This document shows, in pieces, positions 6,843 through 15,959 of a stretch of DNA of 64,000 bases (positions within the stretch are counted from its first letter, which is position 1; each line of letters opens with the position of its first letter). The position numbers were made by a program, and so were the translations under genes. The notes under the pieces were generated by a model. It did no database searches. It was not told the origin of the DNA and worked only from the letters and a program-made list of their open reading frames with translations. The stretch covers positions 39,124-103,123 of the forward strand of contig DEHD01000039.1 in assembly GCA_002351725.1 (NCBI GenBank), read 5' to 3'. The DNA comes from Prevotella sp. UBA2809 (lineage in GTDB: Bacteria > Bacteroidota > Bacteroidia > Bacteroidales > Bacteroidaceae).

Positions 6843-9186
6843 GTTTTGCCTCTGAAAAATAGTACTTTCTCAGCGGCATTTTAACAGCCTCGCCTGTAAG
6901 ATTTATCTGCTGTTGCAGCTTAATATCCTGCGACGATGCACCTATCTTAATAATAAACTGTCCGGCCTTGATATTCCACTGACGCTGGCCTTCGTTACTA
7001 TAGTAGCCAAGCTGCTCAGTAAACATCTTCACGCTAATCTTCTTACTCTCGCCTGGTTTAAGAGATACACGAGCAAAGCCTTGCAGCTGTATTGGACGGA
7101 TGTTCTTATTACCATCAGCTGGAGACAGATAAATCTGAGCCACCTCATCAGCTGCCATCTTACCAGTGTTCTTAACATCAAAGGTAATGTTGAAGCTCTC
7201 ATCCTTAGTAGTAACCTCTGGAGTTGCCTCAAGGTTAGAGTACTCAAAAGTTGTATAGCTCAAACCATAACCGAATGGCCACTGAACACGTGGATCCTTT
7301 TCAGCAGAATAGTTGTAGCAGATTGGCTCATTGATCTCAACATTTGGATAGCTTACAGAAAGTTTGGCTGATGGAGATACCTTTCCATAAAGGATATCAG
7401 CTACAGCATTACCACCTTCCTCGCCAGGATACCAGGCCTGGATTACAGCAGCACACTTCTCTGCGATTCCAGAGATAACCTGAGCACGACCACCAAACAT
7501 TACCAATACAACAGGCTTACCTGTGTTGATGAGTTCCTGAACATATTCCTCCTGCTTTCCTGGTAAGCGGAGTCCCTGTCGATCGCGATTCTCACCACAA
7601 AGCATAACGTTCTCACCCACAGCTGCAATAATTACATCACAGTCCTTAGCCATACGCAAAGCCTCAGCCTTATCAGTACGCTCACCAGTATCGACCTTTC
7701 GATGCAGGAGTTCGTATTCCCAAGCACGTGCATCACCAAGTTCACTAAACTTTGTTTCAATCTCTTCTGTCCAATCGCATCCACGAGAATACAAAACGTT
7801 CATGCCCTCTGGCTTGCGAGCGGCCATTGCCTCAAGCAGCTTAACAATGTGAGGATTCTCTGACTTATAGTCAACCATCTTCCAAAAGTAAGACATTGCA
7901 GGATAAGTATAGTCGCCACACATAGCCCAGATAGAGTTAGCGTTTGGACCAGTAATCAGCACATTCTTAACATCCTTAAGAGGCAGTACGCCATTGTTCT
8001 CTAGCAATACGATTGACTGACTTGCGATATCGTATGCAGTCTGGCGCTCCTCTGGGGTGTCGAGCTTGATATCTTCCTTGGAATACAGATAGGCGTCCTT
8101 ATCAAAGAGTCCTGCACGGAATTTGATACGCAGCACATTCTTAACAGCACGCTCCAGAACCTCAGGCTTTACAAGGCCTTTATTGATTGCCTCCTGCAGA
8201 TACTGATAGTTAGCACCAAAGGGGAAGTCTACATCGTTGCCAGCATTGATAGCTGCAGCAGCCTTTTCGAGTGCTGTTTCGATATTAGGAATCTGGTCAA
8301 TAGCAGTATAATCGCTAACCACCATACCATCGAAACCCACATATCCACGAAGGATATCCTGCAGAATCTCACTATTTGCCACACATCTGATGCCATGAAC
8401 ATCGTGATAACCAGGCATAACAGCAACGCTACCAGTAAGACGAATCATCGTCTCATGTGGCAACAGAATCTCTTCCATCATCTCCTTCTCGTCAGCATCG
8501 CCTCCGCCACCATAGCCAAGATAATGCTTTGAGCAGGCCCCTACTCCTTTCTTCATATCACCCTGCTGAAGACCCTTAACAAAGGCTGTACCCATGACAG
8601 CAGAGAGATAGCCATCCTCACCATACGACTCCTCAAGTCGATTAAAACTTGGTGTACGGCAGACATCAACCATTGGCGAAAGAGCCAATATACCTCCCAT
8701 CTTGCGCAGTTGGGTACTTGTCTGACGGGTTTTAAGTTCAGCCAACTCTGGGTTGAACGATCCTGCCTGACCAATCTGCTGAGGATAGATAGTCGACCCC
8801 AAAGTATTGATTCCAGAGAGCACCTCTTCGTGCAATAGAGCTGGGATACCGTTGGGGGTATTGTGCATCAGCCAGTCCTGAATGGCAATAGCACGATCGC
8901 GAAGCACATGCGGATCGCGAGGCTGCTGCATGCAGAACTGCGAGAAGTGTCCGATACCATAGGGGATGAGTTCGCGACACTTTGCTGTGTCGAGTTTTCC
9001 CTGTTCATCGAAGAGTTCGTCCATATACATACTCTTCAACTGTGCGATGCGCTCCTCTTGGGGCATCTTCTGGTAGAGTTCGTCAATTTGTTGTTCCATG
9101 CTTGTTGTTTGAGTGTTACAACTAACCACTAGTGCAGTAAAACTCATCATAGCCCAACTGCCAATAGTTTTTAGATTTTTCTTCAT
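6835..9186 (-). CDS. Glycoside hydrolase family 3 lipoprotein
   Basis: A 783-residue exported lipoprotein: the signal ends in the lipobox LVVSC. The (beta/alpha)8 domain carries HEEVLSG, KHYLGYGGG and the nucleophile motif GMVVSDYTAI (D292); the alpha/beta sandwich has GENRDRQGLRLPGKQEE (E532 region, substrate contact or acid/base), and a C-terminal fibronectin III-like domain follows FGYGLSYTTFEYS. GH3 enzymes remove non-reducing beta-linked glucose, xylose or similar sugars. Third gene of a GH97-GH2-GH3 run (23-nt gap to GH2). Probably anchored in the outer membrane or facing the periplasm. Sugar specificity not determined. Confidence 0.9.
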   Translation of the reverse strand: MKKNLKTIGSWAMMSFTALVVSCNTQTTSMEQQIDELYQKMPQEERIAQLKSMYMDELFDEQGKLDTAKCRELIPYGIGHFSQFCMQQPRDPHVLRDRAIAIQDWLMHNTPNGIPALLHEEVLSGINTLGSTIYPQQIGQAGSFNPELAELKTRQTSTQLRKMGGILALSPMVDVCRTPSFNRLEESYGEDGYLSAVMGTAFVKGLQQGDMKKGVGACSKHYLGYGGGGDADEKEMMEEILLPHETMIRLTGSVAVMPGYHDVHGIRCVANSEILQDILRGYVGFDGMVVSDYTAIDQIPNIETALEKAAAAINAGNDVDFPFGANYQYLQEAINKGLVKPEVLERAVKNVLRIKFRAGLFDKDAYLYSKEDIKLDTPEERQTAYDIASQSIVLLENNGVLPLKDVKNVLITGPNANSIWAMCGDYTYPAMSYFWKMVDYKSENPHIVKLLEAMAARKPEGMNVLYSRGCDWTEEIETKFSELGDARAWEYELLHRKVDTGERTDKAEALRMAKDCDVIIAAVGENVMLCGENRDRQGLRLPGKQEEYVQELINTGKPVVLVMFGGRAQVISGIAEKCAAVIQAWYPGEEGGNAVADILYGKVSPSAKLSVSYPNVEINEPICYNYSAEKDPRVQWPFGYGLSYTTFEYSNLEATPEVTTKDESFNITFDVKNTGKMAADEVAQIYLSPADGNKNIRPIQLQGFARVSLKPGESKKISVKMFTEQLGYYSNEGQRQWNIKAGQFIIKIGASSQDIKLQQQINLTGEAVKMPLRKYYFSEAKQI

Positions 9187-9209
9187 TGGATTGTATACAT
9201 TATTTATTA

Positions 9210-11024
9210 TTACTTGCTTTCATACCACTTTTTCAGCACATAGAAGGCTTTCTTCTTTTCACCCTTATCGCTGAACAATCCTTTGCGATTGTAGTAATCC
9301 TGAACATCAGGTAACACACGACGAGGTGAGCGGAAGTCCTTCAGAATCCAAGGTGTGGTTCCAGCCAGACCTTCAATCTTGTCGAGCATAGCCGTATTCT
9401 CGATATAGAGATTCTCTTGGAACTCCTCTGTCCATCGCTGGTTCTTGGGGCCATGATAGCCATACTTGGCTCCGCCACCAAACTCGCTGATGATGACTGG
9501 CTTGTTGTAAGGTATCTCCCACTTCATCTTCGACGCATCGTTAACATCGCGATACCAGCCAATATACTGATTAAAGCTTACCACATCAACATACTGATTC
9601 ATATTGTCGTTCAGACGATTAACATAGTTTGCAGCTCCTGTTACCTCCATAGCCATCGAGATAAGACGGGTGTTGTCAAGGCTTCGAGCATGTTTGGCCA
9701 AAGGTCCAAGGAAGTTATCACGCTCAGCAGAATGAGGAGTCTCGTTGGCAATACTCCAGATGACGACATTGGCACGATTGTGGTCGCGAGCAATCATATC
9801 AGAAAGTTGCTGCTTAGCATTTTCGAATGTCTTGGGATTGGTCCATGCGATAGTCCAGTAGCAAGGAATCTCCGACCACACCATCAATCCCATACGTTCT
9901 GCCTCACGCACCATATTCTCATTATGAGGATAGTGAGCCAGACGGACATAGTTGCATCCCAGCTCCTTAGCCCAACCAAGCAGGGTGCGAGCATCCTCTA
10001 CCGAATGAGCGCGGCCTCCACCATTTGGTTTCTCTTCGTGTATAGAGATTCCCTTCAGGAAGATTGGTTTGCCATTAAGCAGAATCTGCTTGTCGCGAGT
10101 CTCTATAGTACGGAAACCTATCTCGTCTGTATAGGTTGAATTATCCAGCGAAAGATGAACCTGATAGAGTTTATGATTATCTGGGCTCCAAAGCTGTAGT
10201 TTCTTTGCTGCTATCTTAAGCTTTGAAATAACCTTTCCCTCTGCATCAGTAGTCAGCTGCTGTTCAAGCTTAAGCTCTGGAATATATACACGAACCTTGT
10301 GTCCTGCTTCCTTGGCATTCAGCTTGGCTGAGAAAGATATCTCTCTAACCTTAGCTTTATCAGCAGCTTTCTGTAGTTGCAAACTATAATCCTCCAGATA
10401 AACCTGTGGCACCTTTACCAACTTTACATCGCGAGTGATGCCACCATAGTTCCACCAATCAAATATCTGAGTGGGCACGTCTTCAGCGTGACGTTTGTTG
10501 TCAACCTTTACGATGACCACATTCTCGCCATCCTTCAGCAGACTGCTGATATCGTAATTGAATGGGGTAAAACCGCCCACATGATGACCTGCCTTCTTGC
10601 CATTTACCCAAACATGACTATCGTAGTTTACTGCCCCAAAATATAATAAGGTGCGATAATCATTTGAAGGCTTAGCCTGGAAACTCTTCTTGAACCAGAC
10701 TGTTCCTTCGTAGAAGAACAAGCGCTCATCCTGCGTATTCCAGTCAGAAGGAATCTTCATGGTTGGCGACTTATCGAAGTCGTACTCAATCAGGTCTTCT
10801 GGCTTCTGAGGCTTGGCATTCTGAAAGAATCCCCATTGTGTTGGATTCATACGATAATCGTAGTAGCCTTCTTCCTGAACGTCAACAATATAGTTCCACT
10901 CGCCATTAAGAGAATAGCTCTCATACGCATTGATATTCTGTATCAAAGGCAATGCCAAATCATCTGCTGAAGCTGTGAGCACAGAGCCCACAGCCAGCAT
11001 CATAGTAGTTAGTAGTTTTTTCAT
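9210..11024 (-). CDS. Glycoside hydrolase family 2, probable beta-glucuronidase
   Basis: A 604-residue protein with signal peptide MKKLLTTMMLAVGSVLTASA. Jelly-roll sugar-binding domain (to ~200, with GEWNYIVD and VNGKKAGHHVGGFTPF), Ig-like domain (~200-305) and TIM barrel. The acid/base is E428 in SIANETPHS and the nucleophile E514 in ISEFGGG. Near the end YYNRKGLFS contains an N-x-K-G motif (N579, K581) that in beta-glucuronidases contacts the glucuronate carboxylate, so glucuronide or galacturonide cleavage is the best guess. Periplasmic. It sits 20 nt downstream of the GH97 gene. Confidence 0.88.
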   Translation of the reverse strand: MKKLLTTMMLAVGSVLTASADDLALPLIQNINAYESYSLNGEWNYIVDVQEEGYYDYRMNPTQWGFFQNAKPQKPEDLIEYDFDKSPTMKIPSDWNTQDERLFFYEGTVWFKKSFQAKPSNDYRTLLYFGAVNYDSHVWVNGKKAGHHVGGFTPFNYDISSLLKDGENVVIVKVDNKRHAEDVPTQIFDWWNYGGITRDVKLVKVPQVYLEDYSLQLQKAADKAKVREISFSAKLNAKEAGHKVRVYIPELKLEQQLTTDAEGKVISKLKIAAKKLQLWSPDNHKLYQVHLSLDNSTYTDEIGFRTIETRDKQILLNGKPIFLKGISIHEEKPNGGGRAHSVEDARTLLGWAKELGCNYVRLAHYPHNENMVREAERMGLMVWSEIPCYWTIAWTNPKTFENAKQQLSDMIARDHNRANVVIWSIANETPHSAERDNFLGPLAKHARSLDNTRLISMAMEVTGAANYVNRLNDNMNQYVDVVSFNQYIGWYRDVNDASKMKWEIPYNKPVIISEFGGGAKYGYHGPKNQRWTEEFQENLYIENTAMLDKIEGLAGTTPWILKDFRSPRRVLPDVQDYYNRKGLFSDKGEKKKAFYVLKKWYESK

Positions 11025-11044
11025 TGTCTGTTGTTTTGTATTGT

Positions 11045-12982
11045 TTATTTAATTATCAATCCTCCATTTGGCTGGATAGTAACCTTAGCTACGCCCTTCT
11101 TGTCGACCTTAACGATGGTCTTTGTGGGTTCGCCTTTCTGGTTGTCTACATAAAGAGTAGCAGTCTTTCCTGCAAACATGGGCAACTGAAGGTTCAGCTT
11201 AATGGCCTCTTTCTGAGCATTCAAACCAGCAATATACCAATCAGCTCCATGACGGCGAGCCAGAACAACATACTTACCAGGATAGCCATCGATGAACTTT
11301 GTCTCATCCCAAGTAGTAGGAAGCTGGCGCAGGAAATCAAGCTCGAACTGTGGCAACTCCTCAAGATTGTTAGGATACATAGCCACACACTGGATAGAGG
11401 TCTGGTTTGTTATACCAGAAGCTATCTCAAAGATATCAGTAGTCTTACGAGAATGGCGGCTCTTATTGTCGCGACTCATGTACTTATTCATAATAACACC
11501 ACCCCAGTCCATAGAGGCAACAGCGTTACGACAGAATGGATGCAGACACAGATCGAATGGCTCATGGATAGCAGCTCCCTCGCCAAAGAAAACATTCTCG
11601 CTGGCAAGTACAGCCTCAGATGCTACGTAGTTGGGGAACATACGCTCCCAACCGCGAGGCAGAGTACAACCATGGAAGATTACCTGAACATCATAGCGAT
11701 TGGCATCAACCATGATATCCTCGTAGAGACGCAGAGTTTCCTGCTTGTCGCCACCAAAGAAATCTACCTTAATGCCCTTTACGCCAATCTTCTGCAACCA
11801 AGCGAACTCGCGATTGCGTGCAAGCGATGAGTTAAGGCAGTTGCGTGGTCCTTGAGGAGCATCGTTCCATGCACCATTAGAGTTGTACCAAAGCATCAGC
11901 GAAACACCTTTGCTCTGGGCATACTTTGAGAGTTCCGCCATACGATCGCGACCAATCTGTGTATCCCACAGGGCATCAACCAAGCAGTACTCGTAGCCCA
12001 TAGTAGAAGCCAAGTCGATGAGCTTTACCTGATCATCGTAGTTAGTAGCACCATCCTGCCAGATAAGCCAGCTCCATGTGTAGCGACCAGCCTTGTAATC
12101 GTAAGCAGGCTCGTAAAGAGGATCTACAACATCATAGCTAACTGTGGTCTCTACAATAGGCTTCAAGGTTTTACCAACAGTAATAGTACGCCAAGGCGTC
12201 TCTGCGGGTAATGACATGGCTACAAACTCAGAGCCGAATCCACCATTCTCTCCCTTATCAGGGAACGCGATAGTATAACCGCTTTCTGGCTGATAGTCAG
12301 ACAGATGGGTTCCGCAGTAGGTTCCAGTAGTTCCTGTCTCGCTTACCAGAGCCCATCCATCAGAAAGGTGGAACAAACATGGGAAAGTATAGCCACGACC
12401 ATAATGCGACTTAACGTTCATCTGTCCATCTACGCTGTAGCCCTCTTCATAGCTTGGCTTTGTCTGAGCCCAACCTGTTTCAGGACCAATCTGTGGAGAA
12501 ATGAATGTTGTGGTTCCATCAGGGAAGTTAAAGCTTGTAGCCTCACCAAATATCAAGGTACGCTGTTTATCGCGAGGACCTTTTGCGATACCATATCTGA
12601 AGGCTACATCGTTATCAGATACCATAAATGTGATGGTCATCTGGAGTTTCTTCTGATTCTCAAGAGTAAGAACAAGCTTATTTGCTTTATAGTCAACATG
12701 CGATGTCTTGATATTGCGGATATCATATTGCTTCTCAACAGTCTCTGTCTTGCTGCCAAGAATCTTCAATCCGTTAGTAAGGTCGCCAATGCTGGTGTTA
12801 AGTCCAAGATTTGATTTTGTTACCATCTGCTTTCCATCAAGTGACACTTGATATGTGGCCTTACCGCCTTCGTCGCTAACAACAACCTCAAGATTTCCAC
12901 TTGGTGACTTCACTTTCACCTCTTCTGCCTGACAAAGGCCTGCAGCCATCAAGGCTGCCACAAATAATACTTTTCTAGTCAT
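11045..12982 (-). CDS. Glycoside hydrolase family 97, probable retaining type
   Basis: A 645-residue periplasmic protein with signal peptide MTRKVLFVAALMAAGLCQA. N-terminal beta-super-sandwich (VKSPSGNLEVVVS), central TIM barrel and C-terminal beta-sheet domain as in the SusB family. WSWLIWQDG, KGVSLMLWYNS and HGCTLPRGWERMFPN are GH97 landmarks. GIKVDFFGGDKQ places an Asp (D407) where retaining GH97 alpha-galactosidases have their nucleophile, unlike inverting SusB glucosidases. Calcium-dependent in known members. Only 39 nt after the response regulator gene and without an obvious promoter of its own, so it may be co-transcribed with the two-component system. Confidence 0.9.
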   Translation of the reverse strand: MTRKVLFVAALMAAGLCQAEEVKVKSPSGNLEVVVSDEGGKATYQVSLDGKQMVTKSNLGLNTSIGDLTNGLKILGSKTETVEKQYDIRNIKTSHVDYKANKLVLTLENQKKLQMTITFMVSDNDVAFRYGIAKGPRDKQRTLIFGEATSFNFPDGTTTFISPQIGPETGWAQTKPSYEEGYSVDGQMNVKSHYGRGYTFPCLFHLSDGWALVSETGTTGTYCGTHLSDYQPESGYTIAFPDKGENGGFGSEFVAMSLPAETPWRTITVGKTLKPIVETTVSYDVVDPLYEPAYDYKAGRYTWSWLIWQDGATNYDDQVKLIDLASTMGYEYCLVDALWDTQIGRDRMAELSKYAQSKGVSLMLWYNSNGAWNDAPQGPRNCLNSSLARNREFAWLQKIGVKGIKVDFFGGDKQETLRLYEDIMVDANRYDVQVIFHGCTLPRGWERMFPNYVASEAVLASENVFFGEGAAIHEPFDLCLHPFCRNAVASMDWGGVIMNKYMSRDNKSRHSRKTTDIFEIASGITNQTSIQCVAMYPNNLEELPQFELDFLRQLPTTWDETKFIDGYPGKYVVLARRHGADWYIAGLNAQKEAIKLNLQLPMFAGKTATLYVDNQKGEPTKTIVKVDKKGVAKVTIQPNGGLIIK

Positions 12983-13021
12983 TCTGTTTTTTTATATTAT
13001 TATGGTTTTTATAAAGTACTT

Positions 13022-13723
13022 TTAAGCTTCTACTATTAATTGAAGGCCTATGCCTCGCACAGTTTTTAGAGTAATCTTGGGTTCATCTGCTAACACCTTG
13101 CGAAGTTTATTGATGAATACATCGAGCGAACGACTTGCAAAGTAATCATCTTCAGTATTCCAGAATCTACTTAATATGGCCTCCCTCCGAACCACATTGT
13201 TCTTGTTTTCTGCAAGAAGCTGTAGTATCTGCGCTTCTCGCTGAGTGATGGTTTGAGAATCGCCAGTATCATCATTCCGCAGTGTGGCATGACTGGCATC
13301 CAATGTATATTTGCCAAGCTTATAATGGTTGGTCTCGTTCTGAGTCTTGGCTCCACCACGCATCTTCATAAGTGCTTGTATATGAGCATCAAGCTCTTCT
13401 GGAACAAATGGTTTCTTTACATAGTTGTTGATGCCTAAGCGATAGCCAGCCTTGACGTCGTTTGGCGAGGTAAGGGCCGAAGTAAAGATAATGATTACGT
13501 CGCCATCAGTCTCACGAATACGTTCCACCATCTCAAAACCATTCATTACTGGCATATCGATATCCGAGATGATAACGTCAGGATGAATCTCTTCCCAAGC
13601 TTTCACACCTTCCTTACCATTCTTGGCTGTTGATACTTCGTAGCCACCAATAATGTCTTCCAGACCCGTCTTCTCGATGTATGCGAGCGATTCGTCGTCT
13701 TCAACTAGCAATAACTTGATCAT
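13022..13723 (-). CDS. OmpR-family response regulator
   Basis: A 233-residue regulator. The receiver domain (1-~120) has LLLVEDDES, phospho-acceptor D54 in DVIISDIDMPVMNG, the switch Ser/Thr in FTSA and the conserved Lys in VKKPF. A winged-helix DNA-binding domain follows (~135-233) with ITQREAQILQLLAENKNN and DVFINKLRKVL. It overlaps the kinase gene by 4 nt, so the pair is translationally coupled. The cluster of GH97, GH2 and GH3 follows on the same strand. The regulon is unknown; the shared 22-bp element at 6.8 and 15.9 kb is one candidate target. Confidence 0.9.
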   Translation of the reverse strand: MIKLLLVEDDESLAYIEKTGLEDIIGGYEVSTAKNGKEGVKAWEEIHPDVIISDIDMPVMNGFEMVERIRETDGDVIIIFTSALTSPNDVKAGYRLGINNYVKKPFVPEELDAHIQALMKMRGGAKTQNETNHYKLGKYTLDASHATLRNDDTGDSQTITQREAQILQLLAENKNNVVRREAILSRFWNTEDDYFASRSLDVFINKLRKVLADEPKITLKTVRGIGLQLIVEA

Positions 13724-15015
13724 ACGTTTTTAGGGATATAAAGAGTAAATTCCGAATATTTGTCTTTCTCACTTGATACAGTAACCTTTCCGCCATGTGC
13801 CTGCATCACTTGGTCTACATAGTTAAGTCCTAGGCCAAAGCCTGATACACCACCTTTACGATTCTTCTCGTGGATAGCAGCACGTCCGAACTTGTCAAAG
13901 ATAATCTGCTGTTCTTCTTTAGTGATTCCTATACCATTGTCGCGTACCTTCAGAAGTACGTTTTTGTCTGTATCTATCGTTGAAATCTTTATTTTTATCT
14001 CATCCTTTGAGTATTTTATGGCATTATCCAGCAGATTGGCTATAGCCTCAGTAAGGTATTGCTCATCAGCAAAAACATTCTTCACCTTAAGGTCTGTTAC
14101 TACCTCGAGCGGCTTGGTAGCTTTAGCCTTAGTTTTATCGATTAAATCGTCAATTATTGGTTCAAGATAGATGTCCCACTTGTTCAAAATCAGCTTTCTG
14201 TTTTCCAACTTTGATATGGTGAGAAGCTTGTTAACAAGAGCCAAAAGGTGTTCAGCCTCATCTTCGATAATTGTGTAGTACTTTTCTTTTATCTGAGGTT
14301 TGTCGTCAACCTTACCGCTATGAAGGAAGTGAGCACCCATAATTATCGATGAAAGCGGCGATTTCATATCGTGAACCATAGCATACGAGAAATCGTTGCG
14401 TAGTTCTGTCATCTGCTCTTGTTCTGTGATAAATCTAAGCAGCTGGACAATGATTATTGCGAAGAAGCCAAGGATAATTGCACTAATAAGGAAGAGTGGA
14501 CTAAGCTTTTGTGCCAACTCCGGATAGGGGTTGTTAAGTGCTATCTGTATCGCCTTTGACTGGTCTCTGCGAATGCTTACTGGATGAGTCAGGAGCGAAA
14601 AAGATGTGTTTCTATCGTTGTTTCGCCTCAAAACATTTCTCGATGCATCAACCTCAAGTATAGTTACATCGCGATTAATCTCTGCCACGCTAAGAAGTGA
14701 GTCAACAAATATAGCAACAGTATCCAGAGATATCTCAGAGTGATACTTAGTGCTCAATGCATCGTTCATTCCCTCAACTGACGAAGCTAACGAAAGATTA
14801 TTACGAGCAGCAGGCAGACTGAGTGTATCGCCTTTGGTAACATGGTCAGCACGATTATAGCTCTCGTAGAACATGGCCCAAGTTAGCTGATTACCAGCAC
14901 GCTCTGTAATATCTTTAGTCACAGAGCGATATGTCATCCACATATAAATGGCCAGCAGTAACAATACAGCTACTGCGCTGATGATTGATACATATTTATA
15001 TTTGCCAGTATGCAT
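13720..15015 (-). CDS. Membrane sensor histidine kinase
   Basis: I place the start at ATG 15013-15015 (MHTGKYKYVS), giving 431 residues. The frame is open 13 codons further upstream, but that stretch contains the promoter (-7 box 15025-15032). Topology: TM ~6-26, periplasmic sensor ~27-150, TM ~165-185, then the HisKA domain with MVHDMKSPLSSII (H215) and HATPase with ANLLDNAIKYS (N box), RDNGIGI (G1), FDKFGRA (F box) and GFGLGLNYV (G2). It pairs with the overlapping response regulator. The sensed signal is unknown; it is not a one-protein hybrid system. Confidence 0.88.
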   Translation of the reverse strand: MHTGKYKYVSIISAVAVLLLLAIYMWMTYRSVTKDITERAGNQLTWAMFYESYNRADHVTKGDTLSLPAARNNLSLASSVEGMNDALSTKYHSEISLDTVAIFVDSLLSVAEINRDVTILEVDASRNVLRRNNDRNTSFSLLTHPVSIRRDQSKAIQIALNNPYPELAQKLSPLFLISAIILGFFAIIIVQLLRFITEQEQMTELRNDFSYAMVHDMKSPLSSIIMGAHFLHSGKVDDKPQIKEKYYTIIEDEAEHLLALVNKLLTISKLENRKLILNKWDIYLEPIIDDLIDKTKAKATKPLEVVTDLKVKNVFADEQYLTEAIANLLDNAIKYSKDEIKIKISTIDTDKNVLLKVRDNGIGITKEEQQIIFDKFGRAAIHEKNRKGGVSGFGLGLNYVDQVMQAHGGKVTVSSEKDKYSEFTLYIPKNV

Positions 15016-15024
15016 AACTGCCTG

Positions 15025-15054
15025 CAAAGATACGACAATTTTTGCAATAAACAA
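15025..15054 (-). promoter_or_regulatory. Promoter of the two-component operon
   Basis: On the minus strand TTG (15052-15054), 19-nt spacer, TATCTTTG (15025-15032). Transcription would start near 15019, only a few nt from the ATG at 15015, so the mRNA is nearly leaderless. This fixes the kinase start. Confidence 0.7.
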
Positions 15055-15067
15055 TAAGGAAAATGAT

Positions 15068-15086
15068 AAAAAAGCACCACGTGCTT
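15068..15086 (-). terminator. Terminator after the CPBP-like gene
   Basis: On the minus strand AAGCAC, loop GTG, GTGCTT, then a run of six U (15068-15073). Confidence 0.7.
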
Positions 15087-15089
15087 ATA

Positions 15090-15866
15090 TTAATCGATAG
15101 GTTTGGTTGGTTCCAGGGCCTTGATGGCGTATAGCCAAACAGGTATAGTCACAACAAAAGGAAGGAAAGCTAACCATCCCCACGACGTTCCTATCATACT
15201 AAGTACAATTATCCAATATACTACATCACCTATTATTACAGGAATTACGCTTCGAGAATACTCATAGATCCAACCCTCAACCCACGCAACAAGGAAACCA
15301 ATAGCTACAAATGGCGATGGAGTTACTATTACCGAGAAAAGTCCCATAATAGCAGCATAAACAGGGATCACTACAAATGGGCGATGCTTCCAGTCAAGAA
15401 TCTCGCGAAGCACAGCACCATAAATAATAAGGTTTCCTGTAGCCTCGACAATAGCAATAATCACTATCGAGAAAAGGAAGTGAGATCTCATCCAATCATA
15501 TGATTCCTGCACGGAATAGCCTAATTCGAGTTCCTGTGAAGGCATCGCATTATTCAGAATCGCCAAGCAAGCAAAAACAGGAATCACACAAGCATAAACC
15601 TTCCAACGAGCTATTTTGGGCGCACGACCTATGGTATAACTTGCGAAACCAAGTTTCAGGAACACCCAGTTAAGAATGATACACAACAATAAGATAGAAA
15701 CAGATCCAGCATAAACAATCACACTCATCGAAGTGGTGGTTCCTACCTGATTTCCGCTAAAACCATCGATGAAACCGGCAATTAATCCTACCATAGCACC
15801 ACAAATGAACATCACAACGAGTGTGATGCCCAATGCCAAAAGTAGATACATCATTGCCTTCTTCAT
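15090..15866 (-). CDS. Polytopic membrane protein, degenerate CPBP (CAAX protease-like) family
   Basis: A 258-residue protein with about seven hydrophobic segments and almost no soluble part. The segment IIAIVEATGNLIIYGAVLREIL resembles the first motif of CPBP intramembrane proteases (EExxxR), but only one of the paired Glu is present and the later His motifs are not evident, so catalysis is doubtful. Monocistronic, with a promoter that carries a 22-bp element shared with the DUF3836 gene. It lies just upstream of the kinase operon on the same strand. A role in envelope stress or signalling is conceivable but not shown. Confidence 0.6.
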   Translation of the reverse strand: MKKAMMYLLLALGITLVVMFICGAMVGLIAGFIDGFSGNQVGTTTSMSVIVYAGSVSILLLCIILNWVFLKLGFASYTIGRAPKIARWKVYACVIPVFACLAILNNAMPSQELELGYSVQESYDWMRSHFLFSIVIIAIVEATGNLIIYGAVLREILDWKHRPFVVIPVYAAIMGLFSVIVTPSPFVAIGFLVAWVEGWIYEYSRSVIPVIIGDVVYWIIVLSMIGTSWGWLAFLPFVVTIPVWLYAIKALEPTKPID

Positions 15867-15892
15867 CGCCTTTGTATTATTATATCCGAGTG

Positions 15893-15953
15893 CAAAGGTA
15901 CGATGAATTTCTTATAATAATATAAAAAGGTATGTTATCTTTACGTTAAATCT
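15893..15953 (-). promoter_or_regulatory. Promoter with 22-bp upstream element, CPBP-like gene
   Basis: TACCTTTG at 15893-15900 (minus strand), no -33 TTTG, and the element at 15932-15953 whose minus-strand core is GATTTAACGTAAAGATAACA. Element and box are 31 nt apart, exactly as at 6782-6842. Two GATwxAAC-like half-sites can be seen in the element. Confidence 0.6.
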
Positions 15954-15959
15954 TTTAAC

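Noticed and set aside
9417..10139. 240-aa plus-strand frame in GH2
   Set aside because: Antisense shadow of a strongly supported glycosidase; no promoter or family features.
11024..11830. 268-aa plus-strand frame in GH97
   Set aside because: Antisense shadow; the GH97 motifs on the other strand are unmistakable.
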